Positions 27,820 to 41,888 of a DNA stretch of 64,000 bases are shown here, in pieces; positions within the stretch are counted from its first letter, which is position 1; each line of letters opens with the position of its first letter. The translations under genes were made by a program, and so were the position numbers. The notes below the pieces were generated by a model. That model saw only the letters and a list, made by a program, of their open reading frames with translations, was not told the DNA's origin and ran no database searches. The stretch comes from Phaeosaccion multiseriatum (Eukaryota; Ochrophyta, other classes). The stretch covers positions 2,480,001-2,544,000 of the forward strand of contig OZ218950.1 of assembly GCA_965112735.1 (NCBI GenBank), written 5' to 3'.

Positions 27820-29173
27820 ATGGAGGAGAGCACGGTAGAGGAGACGTCCGATGAGTACGTGATGTTGTCCTCTGACTTGTCGATCTCTGCCGTCATGAAC
27901 TCAGCAGCTGCTGTCCATTCGACACCGGCAGGTGAAGAAAAGAGGAAGAGAGGGAGGGAGGAGGAAGAGGATGAAGAGGAAGAGGAGGAGGAGGAGGAGG
28001 ATACTCGCGAGACAAAGGCAGAAGACCAGGATGTGATGAAGGCGCAAGCTGTTCCTGCTGCTGTGAGCGAGGAAGCAGGAGAGGAAGAAGCGGGCGCCCA
28101 GGAAGAAGAGGCGAACGAGGGTGATGCGGCCCAAAGTAGGGAGGAGGAGGAGGAGGAGGAGGAGGAGGAGGAGGAGGAGGAGGAGGAGGAGGAGGAGGAG
28201 GTCAGGAGAAGCGAGACTGCCAACGATGATGAGGCAGAAAGGGCGAGAGAAGAAGGGAGGCGAGCGATGGTACAGGGAGACTTTGCCCGAGCACTCCGGC
28301 TCTTCGAGATCAGCGACAGACTCGCGCCAAACGCGGACACACGGCAATACGGTACGTGCGAAGAGTGGAAACATGTTGGCACCCTCTCCTTCTACCGCAG
28401 CAGTGGCTCACACCACTACGCTCTCAGTTCACTTGCTCAATCCCTTCCCTAGTTCCTGCGACTGCCTGGTTTCGCCCTGTGTTACGCCTGACTCCATTCT
28501 GGCTGACCAACCCCTCCGACCCTCTCGTTCTGTTGACATATGTCCGACCTTCCCCAGCCTCGAGCGCCCGAGCTGCCATAGCGAGGCAGGAGGGAGGCGG
28601 CAGCCACAGACAACAACAACAACAGCAACAGCAGCAGCAGCACGAGCACGCTCATCTTCATCACCTCCACCACCACCACAACCCCAACACGCATACTCTG
28701 TTTGTTTCTCGCACCTTCTCCCTCGGCCACCCGTTGGTCATCTTCCTTGCCGCCGCTGCTGTCTACGGGTCAAGGCGCGCATTCGGAGGAGGAGGAGGAG
28801 GATGGGAGGCGGACTCCTCTGGGGTGGCCGGAGTGGGCGTGACGGCTGCGGCTTTCACCACTGCCAACCTGCTCCGGCTCGGATCGGCCATGGCAGCGGC
28901 GCTACTCATGGCTGCAGTGTTGATGCCGAGGGACTTTGACGAGTGGCTGGCGCTCGTCCACCTCTTTCTACCGCGCGTGGCGCAGAGGGGGCTCGCCCGT
29001 CTCTCGGTAAGGATTCTTCCGTCGGCTCGGAAGAAGCTCATCTACATGCTCCTGGTGATTGTTGCGCTTGCGGCCTACAAGTCGGCCGCGAGGATCGACC
29101 GTATGTCCTCCCCTGTACCATTAGCTTCGACCACACGCCACCCCGCTTCTCCTCGCTACATCGACCCTCTCCC

Positions 29174-29206
<33 letters not shown>

Positions 29207-29492
29207 CATGGATCCACGAGGTGGAGAAGGACGACGACGAACGGCACGACACCACCGACCGGAGTACGGGAACGATGGCATGGGCTGGAGCTACTCGACG
29301 GGCGGCGGGGGCGGTTTTGTTGGAGCAATTGGGAATTCCTTCATGTCAGGCGGGCTGTTGGGCTCGCTGCTGTATTCGGTGGCACTGACCTTTGTCCTCA
29401 ACGCCCTGCTGAACATTGGGCCGCTGTTGGGCCTGCTGGGGGGCTTCGGTGGACGCGGTGTTGATAACAACCACAACGCGGCAAGGGCATAG
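27820..29492 (+). CDS. Multi-pass membrane protein with acidic N-terminus (unknown)
   Basis: Two exons, 27820-28351 and 28558-29492, join in phase to 488 residues. The first begins MEESTVEETSDEYV, has long Glu runs and ends with AREEGRRAMVQGDFARALRL, a helical repeat resembling a single TPR or the N-terminal helix of DnaJB12-type proteins. No J domain (HPD) follows. The second exon carries Gln/His-rich stretches and about four hydrophobic segments: HPLVIFLAAAAVYG, LGSAMAAALLMAAVLM, KKLIYMLLVIVALAAY and a long C-terminal one from GGLLGSLLYSVALTFVLNAL. It is probably an endomembrane protein, function unknown. The second-exon acceptor (TTCCCCAG before 28558) was chosen because it keeps phase. 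Confidence 0.6.
28142..28201 (+). repeat. (GGA)n run encoding poly-Glu
   Basis: GAG triplets within the first exon of the membrane-protein gene. Here the repeat is in frame and translated. Confidence 0.85.
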
Positions 29493-29667
29493 CACGTAGC
29501 GGGGGAGAGGGCAGCAGCAGACCTCGTTGATCCCTTGCATAATGTAGGTACAGCAACTTTTGTGATTTATGGGGAGTCGCTGCCATCCACTGCCATCGTT
29601 CCGAAGGCGCGTTCCAACAGAGGTGTTGTTCCATATAAGTAGTTTCCTTCCTCCCCGACAAACAAAC

Positions 29668-30476
29668 ATGGAGCCACCGCCTCCTACTCCGACCTCTCCT
29701 CTGCGTCCTGGCGTGCCACTTGCGGGGGTGAGCCATGAGCGAACAATGGAAGAGCCAGAAGCACCAGGAGCAAGATCGGGTGAAATGGTGGCCGCACCAA
29801 CACAAGAGGCGGCGGTAGCTCCGGTGGAGACGGCAGAGGGCGCGGAGGAAGAAGGAGACCCAGAGTTGCGCACCCTAGTAAACTGGCTCATCAAGTTAGG
29901 CGAGGAGCACCTTTTCAAAGTGAGTAAGGATCAAAACTCTTCTCACCTGTTGACTCTAGTTGTGTCATCCTCGCTTCATCAGCATGTATACTCTAGTTGT
30001 ATATAGCTCCCTCCCACCTCAAAGTTTGGCTTGCCAGTGTGGATTAATCCCGTGTGGATGAATCCCCCCCCATTTCTCTCCACTGTCTGCAAGCCCCCTC
30101 TCCAGCCCCCGCTTTTCTGTTCTCACAGCCACAGCCCCTCCTCCACTCGCGTCTTCGCAGAAAGTGGTGTTGTACATGTGAAGCGGAAGGGTGCGACTGG
30201 AGAGAGATACACTCGCACTCAACATTGGGGGGACTTTTAATAGGCGGGCAGGAGGAGGGGGAAAGCCCACCCCCCTGCCCCCCTGCCCCTCCCACTGAGC
30301 CACCGCCATCAGGAAGCATCGAGGGTGAAATGCTACGGGGAGGAAGGCGGCCGAGCTTCAACGCGAATGCACCCCGCACATCCATGCAGGAATTTGTGGG
30401 GCTGCCCCCTCCCCCGTTATTGCACAATTGCAATGGGGTTGGACAGGGAGGAAGGTGTGCGCCAATAGCATACTGA
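29668..30476 (+). CDS. Hypothetical protein, two-exon model
   Basis: ATG at 29668 opens MEPPPPTPTSPLRPGVPLAG and ends LRTLVNWLIKLGEEHLFK at a consensus donor (29919/29920). Two acceptors are possible. The one at 30129 is in phase with a frame running to the stop at 30476 (Pro/Gly-rich, ending CAPIAY). The stronger-looking one at 30161 adds only KVVLYM before a stop. No family was recognised. The first exon, acidic and ending in an amphipathic helix, is the better supported half. Confidence 0.35.
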
Positions 30477-30481
30477 GAAAT

Positions 30482-30520
<39 letters not shown>

Positions 30521-31653
30521 GAGAGAGAGACACACACAGAGAGAGATAGAGAGAGAGAGAGAGGCAAGACGGTACCGTCTGTGTGCCTTTCCTCTCCACA
30601 CGGGGAGAACGACTGCGCTGTTGGGTCAGGTCAGGGTTCGTCAGCGCTTGTGCACGGGAGGCTTTGGTTGGGTACCTTGGATTGAAAACCACCATCACCA
30701 CTGCTCACGGAAGAGAGGAGGGGCGTACCCAGTCCCGAGATCCAGTCACTCAGTCGTGTATGTACATTACTCGCTTGTACAAATATCAATAAGGCTGCTG
30801 CTAAGCTTTTGAGTGCTCGGACCACCCTTGAAAAGTCTGTCAGTCTGTATCTGTCTGTCTGTCTATCTATCTTCCAGTCTCTTACTCTCTCTCTCTGTTG
30901 CTCCTGTCTGGCCGCCTCTCGCTGCACAGACAGTCCACCTCGTTGACTAACGCTTTCTCTTCTTCTGACCCAGCCCTCGCCCCCCCCTCGGCACATGCGT
31001 ACGGTGGGCGGCGCCGCTCGGCCGCCGCCTTCTAATGTTTTTCATATTTCGAGCTCCCCAAGCTCTGGCGCGCTCTTCTCCTTCTTCCCCCCTCTGCTCA
31101 CACATTCGGCCGGCCTGGTCTCAAGCACCAGCCGCCCTGAGGGAGGTTGGGCATCTCTCCCACTCGTTTTCGATCCATCGCCGTGCCTTGCTCTGCTCGA
31201 GTAAACGTCCCTCTTGTTTTCTTTCTGCGCCAATGTGTGCCTCATCCCTCCCGGGCCAGGCCTTCTCTCCCCCTCGGTCGTTCGAAGCCCGTCGTCAAGG
31301 GGGGATTCAGAAGATCACCTTCCTCAGCCTTCAGAAGATCACCTTCCTCAACCTTCAGAAGATCACCTTCATCAACCGCACAACACAATGAGGCGTGCTG
31401 GAGACCGGGGGCGGTGTGCTTTGTGCGTGTCTACCATCGCACATGCCTCAACGATCCCTCTACAGGAGCTTGGCACAGCGGCCCCAACCAATCCAGATGG
31501 GGCATCATCATCATTATGAGCTGTTCACCAGCGGGAACCAACCCAGATGCTCATCATCATCATCATCATCGTCGTCGTCGTCGTCGTCGTCATCATCATC
31601 GTCATCATCAGCTGTTCACCAGCGGAAACCAACCCAGATGCTCATCCTCAGCA
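30477..31653. other. Gene-free stretch with GA repeats and a 22-base tandem repeat
   Basis: A GAGA run fills 30481-30563 and GTCT runs lie near 30840-30870. At about 31306-31377 three or more copies of a 22-base unit (CTTCAGAAGATCACCTTCCT plus CA) are in tandem. No supported coding region was found. The 3' edge contains copied sequence from the end of the adjacent minus-strand gene. Confidence 0.6.
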
Positions 31654-31680
31654 TCAGCTGTTCACCAGCGGGAAAGTACC
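31519..31680 (+). repeat. Three copies of a gene's 3' coding end, with ATC/GTC runs
   Basis: The unit GCTGTTCACCAGCGG(G/A)AA occurs at about 31521, 31611 and 31650; the last is the end of the reading frame at 31654-32802. The two outer copies continue with CCAACCCAGATGCTCATC and are separated by (ATC)n/(GTC)n. Confidence 0.85.
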
Positions 31681-32499
31681 GAGAGGCAAGTCGCCGTACT
31701 GGCGAAAGTCCCCGTCCGGCATCATCGGCTGGAAAATCACGCCCCGATTGTCCCCATTGTACGGCTTAATGTATGCATCCCCTCCCTCCCCACTCCTGCA
31801 TGTGTACTTGATGTAACAAGGCCGATCGTTCCACGAGTCCACCGGTACTTCACTCCCTTCCTCTGTGACCGCCCGCAGCACGCCCTTGGGTAGGCCCAGG
31901 CCGGGGACCCAGCCCCTCAGAGCAGCCAGACCCTGTACCCCATCATTCGCCATTATGCCTATGGATGGAGGGGCAGCAGACAAGTGGTTGGCAAACAGTA
32001 CATTGAAGAGCGCACCGGGGGGGGGGGGAGGAGAGGAATGAGACAAGGAGCCCACAATGATGGAAGGAGGAGATACGGTATAGAAGGATAGAGGAGTGTA
32101 GGCCCACCCGGCAAACAATCTAAACAATCCATTACCATTTGCCTCCCTTGCCCTCCCTCTTTTTTCGCCCGCACGCTCTCTCTTACTCTCTCTCTCTCTC
32201 CCCTCTCTCTCTCCCTCTCTCTCGCTCTCGCTCTTTCTCCCCTCACCTAGCGTAACTATATCCGCCTCCGTCGCAAGCAAAGCACAGCACTCCTTCACCT
32301 CCCGCCTCTCCTCCTGCAGAGCCGCCGCGCCCATCTCCTGGGCCCGCTTAAAGTCCGTCACCACGGGCGTGTCGCCCTTCTCCCTGCCCATCTTTACGCG
32401 GGTCAGGTAGGCCGTGTTGAAGAGCTCCAGCCGCTCCTCTGCTGCCATTAACTCAGGCGAGAGCACCAAGGCCGCTCGGGCTGCGTCCAGCTCCTCCTC

Positions 32500-32539
<40 letters not shown>

Positions 32540-32802
32540 GGAGGGTCACTAGCAGGGGTGGAGAAATGTCGATGTGGGGATCCAGCTCTTCCCATGGGAG
32601 TCCTAACTCTTGGGCTGCAGCTAATGCGGTTAGGGCGCCCGGCAAAGGTCGTGGTGCTCATGCTCTTTGCCCAACATCCTGCTGCTGTACGGAGCAGCAC
32701 CGATTGCGACGAGCAGGAGATGTAGCCGATGAAGGCTTCAGCCACAGCAGCGACATGTAATAACAGGACTACACAGAGTAGAGCTGTTGCTTTTGGCATC
32801 AT
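31654..32802 (-). CDS. Plastid-leader protein of unknown function
   Basis: Two exons, 32802-32247 and 31958-31654, give 286 residues. The N-terminus MMPKATALLCVVLLLHVAAV followed by AEAFIGY looks like a signal peptide with an A-F cleavage motif, as in secondary-plastid bipartite leaders; a Ser/Arg-rich transit-like stretch and poly-Gln follow. The mature part has a charged helical region (AAEERLELFNTAYLTRVKMG) and a C-terminal domain with WNDRPCYIKYTCRSGEGGD and RGVIFQPMMPDGDFRQYGDL. It looks like a conserved domain, but I cannot name it. The intron (32246-31959) keeps phase and holds a GA-rich tract. Divergent from the ORF at 32997. Confidence 0.7.
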
Positions 32803-32996
32803 CTTTATTTCTTCACTCAGAGGAGAGAGAGAGGCTTTCCGGCCCGTATGCCTGCAGTAACCTTCCCCCCCCCCCTTCTCTTCCTTTTCCCGCTCTCTCT
32901 CCTCACTTTTTCTTCCTCTTCCTTTTCTATTATTTACACTGCTTGTCCCTCTTCACTCTCCTGACCATCTCGCGGCTACAGCTCCAAGTAATCAAA
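32803..32996. promoter_or_regulatory. Divergent intergenic region, 194 bases
   Basis: It separates the start codons of the plastid-leader gene (minus) and a small plus-strand ORF. It is pyrimidine-rich on the plus strand (C and CTT runs). No TATA-like box is obvious. Confidence 0.4.
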
Positions 32997-33395
32997 ATGA
33001 GAATTTCTGAACCTGCCGACTTTAATCCACCACCAAGCTCCACTACGACTCATACTTCCGCGGACTACAAAGGGGGCAGTCAGCTGGAGGCTCCTGGGCG
33101 GCAGGCCATCGCTGAGGAAGTGGGATCTCTTATCACCCAGGGCACAGCTGAGGAAGTGGGATCTCTTATCACCCAGGGCACAGCAAGGTATCGTGAGAGG
33201 GTAAGAGACAGCCCATCACCTCCTCCTCGTCCTCCTCCTCCTCCTCCTCCTCCTCCTCCTCCTCCTCTGACTTTCGCGCCGCTGTACGAGGCCTTCGCCG
33301 GTGCCGACTCCTTTGACTCGCAACAACGCCAACGCCCAGTCTTATTGGGCCACCCTTTCGACCACATGAAACAATACACGAGCCAAGCTTATTAG
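32997..33395 (+). CDS. Small hypothetical protein with an internal duplication
   Basis: A single-exon frame of 132 residues begins MRISEPADFNPPPSSTTTHT and ends HPFDHMKQYTSQAY. Thirty-six bases encoding AEEVGSLITQGT are exactly duplicated in tandem (about 33106-33183). A (CTC)n run encodes poly-Pro near the middle. No family was recognised. ATG choice rests on the preceding AATCAAA context and the end of the pyrimidine tract. It may be incomplete if an intron was missed at the GTAAGA near 33200. Confidence 0.4.
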   Translation: MRISEPADFNPPPSSTTTHTSADYKGGSQLEAPGRQAIAEEVGSLITQGTAEEVGSLITQGTARYRERVRDSPSPPPRPPPPPPPPPPPPLTFAPLYEAFAGADSFDSQQRQRPVLLGHPFDHMKQYTSQAY

Positions 33396-33428
33396 CTTAT
33401 TGGAGTCTTCCCCTCTCGCCATCCCATC

Positions 33429-34190
33429 TCAATCCCTCTTGACTTGCTCCATGACCGTGCCAACGTGAGGATAGAGGGCGCTCATGACCTGTATCCTCTG
33501 CATTCGCTGAAAGAAGTTGGGCCAAGCAGCAGAACGAGGGAGAGGCATATGGAAGGGGAGGGGGGAGGGGGGGGGGGGCGGGAATGAGAAGAAGTGGCGG
33601 GAGTGGCTGCTGCTGTGGGTACTTTGCCAATAGAAAAGGAGCGTGGAGGGGATGCATGCCGTCATCGACTGGGTGGGCATGACAAATGGTAATACAAAGG
33701 CCAAGAAGGGCACAGGCCAATGCGTTGGCTTTCTCTTTGCTCTCCTGCAGCCGGTGACGCATCCTGACAACAGCAGCCATGTTCACAGCAGTACGGACAT
33801 GCAGCCGCACTTCCTCTTACACTTCCTTTCCTGTCCCCGGACTCTCTCAACGCGATGCCTAGCGAGGACTCGTGCCGAGATCTTCAAAGGAGCACAACGG
33901 ATCCTCCACCCCCACCCCAAAGACTGCTTCCATAGACCCCCCACCACTTTCCCCGCCAACACCCCGCAGGTAGAGCCAGCACTTCTTCCGCTCACCTCGA
34001 GCTCCTTCTGCCCTGCTGTGAATGCTAAGCTAGCCTCCTCTCCTGAAGCCCCCTTCTTCTGCTCAAACCCTAGCCGCGATCTCCGCAAGCAGTACTCTCG
34101 CACGTTGTAGTCCTGTATCGTCACAGCAGCGGGATGGAGAGTCGAGTCCAAGATCCCACAACACAAGGCGAGCAACAAGAAGCAGGGCAT
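33429..34190 (-). CDS. Putative secreted or membrane-anchored protein, exon structure partly unresolved
   Basis: The first exon is 34190-33996: MPCFLLLALCCGILDSTLHP is a clear signal peptide, followed by VTIQDYNVREYCLRRSRLGF and ending KELE at a GTGAGC donor. The last exon is probably 33506-33429, after CTTCTTTCAG, encoding RMQRIQVMSALYPHVGTVME and a stop after QVKRD. An internal exon around 33815-33700 carries MRHRLQESKEKANALACALL, but its borders could not be fixed in phase. The protein looks helical and charged after the signal. Function unknown. Confidence 0.4.
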
Positions 34191-34869
34191 CAGCGAGAGG
34201 GAAGGGAGGGAAGAGCGCAAGGTCTAAATAAACCACAAACTCCTCTCCAAAGCAGGCTGCCCATAAGCGCTGTGCAGCCTCCTCTCCCTCCGCCCCTCCT
34301 CCTCGCCCCTCCTTCTCCTTCTCCTCTCTCCCTCTCCTCACACTTCCCCACGCACCGGGATCTTCCTACTTGTCCGCAGCAGTCTATGGAAGAGACCCAG
34401 CGCCATAGCCCTTGTTGGTGGGCCCGCCATGTGTGCTTTAATATTAATTTCGGGAGTCAGGGGGGGGAGGACAAGGACCCCCCGGGAGCGGGGGGGGGAG
34501 TAAGGCAGCAAAGGTAAAGAAAAAAACACTCCCAAAAGACCCGCCATGCTCAAGCGCTCATCGCACCTACCAAGCCTCTTACCAACCAATACTCTCCCCC
34601 GCTTCCTCAAGTATTTTTCTCTTTCTACTTTCCGTGGTGCCGTTACCTTCCACTTCGAAGGGTCGAATCCGAGGCCCCAACTGACCCGTTGTCAAAGTGG
34701 AGCTGCGTTCTTACCTGGTTTGGAAGGGCGGTGAGATATAGAAGAGGGGGAGGGAGAAGCGGTGAGGTCCACAAGCAGCTGCAGAGGAGCGGAGGGGGGC
34801 GGTTGAGATTTTGTTCTGGAAAGGATCCTTCACGAGGGAGGTGGCAGACCTTGGAGGTAGCACATTCCT
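34191..34869. other. Intergenic stretch between divergent genes
   Basis: It lies between the start of the putative secreted protein (minus) and the start of the kinase gene (plus). A plus-strand open frame at 34546-34734 (MLKRSSHLPSLLPTNTLPRF) has no recognisable features. This may be 5' untranslated sequence of the kinase, whose true first exon could lie here. Confidence 0.4.
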
Positions 34870-37622
<2,753 letters not shown>

Positions 37623-38073
37623 GCAGAAGGTGGAGGAGAGCTCAGAATATGGAGGAGGAGGAGGAGGAGGAGGAGGAGGAGGAGGAGGAGGAGGAGGAGG
37701 AGGAGGAGGATCAGGGACAGGGGCAGGGGGGGGAGGAGGTGGGGGGACGGAGGGCAGGGAGTAGCTGATTGGTCACTAGTCGCTGCCCCCCCCTTGAGCT
37801 GTGGGTCGATGGGTCACGCTTGGGTAATGATCTCCTTCTTGTTCCTATACTCTTGTGCTTGCTGTTTCCCCTCTGTTGTGATACTAAGGATGTACTGCTG
37901 TGCTGGTGTGGTGCTCTGTGCTGCGAGTGATGAGGGGATGAAAAGGGGGAGGTGAAAACTGAAATTGGAAGTGGGCGTAAGTGCGAGGGGTATATAGTAT
38001 ATATGTATATACATATAAGAGGAATCACCTAAGAAACTGAAAGTGTGATTGTGATTGTTTGTGTGTGTGGGTT

Positions 38074-38336
38074 CGGCCCCTGACAAGGCTCTGGGTTCCA
38101 GGTTCTGGCCGGCGCCAGCCAGCCAGGTTCCAGGTTCTGGGGGAAAGCGTGTAATAGGTTCCAGGTTCCCCGGAAAAGCCGTGTAATAAGGCAATGATAA
38201 GGTCCCCTGAACCTGGGTAGAACCTGGGTTCCAGGTTCTGGCCGGCGCCAGCCGGCCGGGTTCCAGGTTCTGGTCGGCGTCAGCCGGCCAGGTTCCAGGT
38301 TCTGGCCTGAGTCGCCTCAGAACCTTGTCAGGGGCC

Positions 38337-38337
<1 letters not shown>
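38074..38337. mobile_element. Candidate foldback/MITE-like element
   Basis: The ends are a perfect 15-base inverted repeat: CGGCCCCTGACAAGG at 38074-38088 and CCTTGTCAGGGGCCG at 38323-38337. Inside are four to five partial direct repeats of GGTTCCAGGTTCTGGC with GGCGCCAGCC palindromes. The element is non-coding, 264 bases, and sits in a GT-rich context (GTGTGTGTGG before, AGTGTGTG after), consistent with insertion into a (GT)n tract. No transposase is present. A non-mobile tandem expansion is the alternative. Confidence 0.5.

Positions 38338-38338
<1 letters not shown>

Positions 38339-38411
<73 letters not shown>
38339..38411 (+). repeat. (GT)n microsatellite
   Basis: About 36 consecutive GT dinucleotides immediately after the foldback element. 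Confidence 0.95.
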
Positions 38412-38413
<2 letters not shown>

Positions 38414-38707
38414 GGTATCGCTGTGTCTCCGGGGCCCTCGAGGGGCCGGTTACTCCTAAGTGCGAGGGGAGTAATCGACCCTGGACAAGGTTACAGTGTG
38501 CGCTGGCCATAATCAGTAATCAGGCCGGCTGGCGCCAATAATCAGTAATCAGGCCGGGTGCGCCGGCCGTAATACTCAATATATATTACACCCTTAAGTG
38601 CCATCGTAATAGATCAGAGGAAGCAACCCAAATGTGATTGATTTTCGCCAGAGCACCAACAGCCAGAGCACCAACACGTAATTGACCGGATCAATAAAAT
38701 TTATAAA

Positions 38708-41700
38708 ATGGGGCGCGAAGGTCTTCAAAGAAGGACGGGGAGCAGTTGTCTGCCCTGGGTTCTCTTAGCATCGCGCTTGCCAAGAGGAGCGGGGTTCGTA
38801 GCACCGCCCTCGCTGGTTCTTGGCTCTGTGCGAGCGTCTGCCTCAGCGACGACACAAGGTGGTTCCATCGTAGCCCCTTCTTCTCCCACCCCGCTCCACG
38901 ACCGGCGTAGGCAAAGGGGTCTCAGGCCTTTCTCGCGACTTTGGGATGGAGCAGCAGCCGCATCCACAGCAACGACAGCGGAAAGAGGTGCAACCGCCGA
39001 GCACCAGAGCGCTGACGTGGTAATCATTGGCAGTGGAATTGCTGGGCTCGTGGCCGGGAGCCTGCTGTCTGCATACGGCAAGAGTGTCATTGTGTGCGAG
39101 AGCCACACGCAGGCAGGTGGTTGTGCCCACGGCTTCGAGAGGAACGGCTACTTCTTCGATAGGTCTGTGTGTCTGTCGTGGGGGGGAGAAGGGGTGTGGG
39201 AGAGATGCTACTCTGTGTGTGCATGTGTGTAAGACACTCAAGTGTACCTCTTACCCTCATTGCTACACCCCGCCTCCCTCACCCTCACTGTCCTTCGCCG
39301 CCCCTCCCCCCCTTCCTTGCAGTGGTCCCTCCCTGTTCAGCGGCCTCTCCATCTCTCCAACCCCAAACCCTTTGAAACATGTCCTCAACGCCATCGGTGA
39401 AGATGTCGATTGGATAACTTATGACACTTGGGGCATTGATATTCCGGAGGGGAGATTTCCCACAACGATTGGTCCAGGACCGTTCCTAGAGACATTGAAG
39501 GAGTACGGAGGGCCCGACGCGCTGAAGCAGTGGGGAGACTTGATGGGTAAGAATAGTCCTGTTACCCCCTCCTCCTCCTCCTCCTCCTCCTCCTCCTCCT
39601 CCTCCTCCTCCTCCTCCTCCTGATAAAGCACTCTTGAATGAACCAACCACTGAAAGAACAACCGAGAGTCACATTCATTTACTGTCCCACCCTCCCTTTT
39701 GTCCTCCCTTCCTCCCCTGCTTCTCACCCTCCCCTTCCCCCTGGCCGTCCACTCCTCTACCTCCCCTCTCCCCCCTTCCCCCTGGCCTTCCACACAGACT
39801 ACTTGCTGGAGTTTGCTGACTGTACACGCGGCCTGCCCCCCTTCTCCCTCCGGCAAGACCCTGGCTGCATCATCACCATGGCCCAGTACCTCCCTACTCT
39901 GCTTCGCACTCTACCCCAGGGGCCCAAGCTGGAGGCGCCGTTTCGCAACGTTATGCAGGACGTCGGGGTAACGGACCCGTTCATTAAGAATTGGCTCAAT
40001 CTCCTCTGCTTCCTCTTGCAAGGAGTGCCTGCCGAAGGTGCGTGGGTGCGTGCGTGTGTAGTAAGAGAAGGAGGGAGGAGGAAGGAAGGGGAGGAAGCAG
40101 AGGCATTGAGGGTACTAAACGACCAGGACATCCATTGACTTCTCTATCCTCTTTCCTCCCCTTTCTGCCTGCGTGTCTCTCTCTCTCTCTCTCTTTCTCC
40201 CTCTCCATACAGGCACAATGACGGCTGTAATGGCCTACATGATCGCCGATTGGTACCGCCCGGGCTCCAAGCTGGACTACCCGAAGGGAGGGACGGAAGC
40301 GCTGATCGGGGCTTTGGTCAGAGGGGTGGAGAAGCACAACGGAAAGGTAAGAGGAGCACGAAACTCGACGAGAGTGAGGCGACGTGAGGCACCACACCCC
40401 ACGCACCAGTCACCCACAGACAAAGTCTGTGTCCCCATCCCCCGCTTGCCTCCTCCTCGTCTTGCACCTGTCTGCCTGCGTACCTGCCCATTCGTCTATC
40501 TGTATCTGCATCTGTCTACCTACCTACCCACCCACCTACCTACCTACCTACCTACCTACCTACCCACCCACCTACCTACCTACCCACCTACCTACCCACC
40601 TACCTACCTACCTACCTACGGACCTACCGGCCCACCGATCTACCGACCTACGGACCTACCGGTCCACCGATCTACCGACCTACGTATCTACCTATATCCC
40701 TGTCTTTTGGCCTCTAATCTTATCTGCCTACCCATCTACCTATCTGCCTGTCCATCTGCCTGCCTATCCATCCATCTACCTGCATATTGGCCCACCTATC
40801 TATCAATCAATCTATCTGCCTGCCTATCCATCCATCTATCTGCATATTGGCCCACCTATCTGCCTGCCTTCCTGCCTATCCATCTGTCTCTGTTGCAGGT
40901 GTTATTGGGCGCGCATGTGGAGAGCGTAATCGTGGAGGACGGCAAATGCGGCGGGGTGCGCCTCAAGGGCGGAAAGGAGATCAGGGCAGGCACGCAGGTG
41001 TGTTTGGGCGTGTGTGTATGTGTTTGTAGCACCCCTCCCCCTCCCCCCATCTGGAAAGACGCCTTTCCCTCCTGCTGTCCCCTCTCCCCCCCCTCCTCTC
41101 CCTCCTCTCTCTCCCTGTTGCTTCCCTACCTCTACCTCTACTCTTCCTTCACGCTGCCTCCTCTCCCCCTCCCCCCCTCCTTCTCCTCTCCCCTTTGCCT
41201 TACTCTTAAGGTCATATCAAACGCATCCATGTGGGACACTCTTCGCTTCGTCCCTCCAGGAGCCTTACCCGAGTCCTTCGTCGAGGAGAGGCAGGCCACG
41301 GACCAGTGCAAGTCCTTCATGTACGATATATGTGGGATGGCAGTGGATGGGGAGGGGAGAGGATGGCAGTGGATGGGGTGGAGGGGAAAAGGCAGTCAGG
41401 CAGTTGATGGAAGAGGCCACGGACCAGTGCAAGTCCTTCATCCATGTGTGCGGGAGGGAATGGCACTTGGTGGGGAGGGGGAGTCTAGAGTCAATTGAGA
41501 GAGAGAGAGCTTCAGCCCCGGTGCTCTGCTCTGTCATGTGTCCGACTGCAGTGGTGATTGAGTGTGATTGAGTGTGATTGGGTCACTGACTCTCCCCAAC
41601 CCTCCCCAACCCAACCCGACGCCTCCCACCCCACCCCTGTACCACCAACACCCCAACTTAACCCTCCCCAACCCCAAACGCAGGCACGTGCACCTCGGAG

Positions 41701-41810
41701 TGCGCGCGTCAGACATTCCCGTGTCTGACATTGAGTGCCATTATTGCATAGTGCAGGACTGGCAGAAACCCATTGACGACCCTTCCAACGTCATTATCAT
41801 CAGCATTCCA

Positions 41811-41888
<78 letters not shown>

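Larger units (their letters stand above)
37623..38707. other. Intergenic region with a GGA run and a foldback element
   Basis: A (GGA)n run at 37649-37710 follows the kinase stop. Then come unique sequence, an inverted-repeat element at 38074-38337, a (GT)n run of about 73 bases (38339-38411), and a short direct repeat AATCAGTAATCAGGCCGG (about 38512-38555). No coding region was seen. Confidence 0.65.

Noticed and set aside
34063-34341. Minus-strand ORF with a hydrophobic stretch overlapping the signal-peptide gene
   Set aside because: It lies in a different frame from the clear ATG/signal peptide/donor at 34190-33996 and has no splice support.
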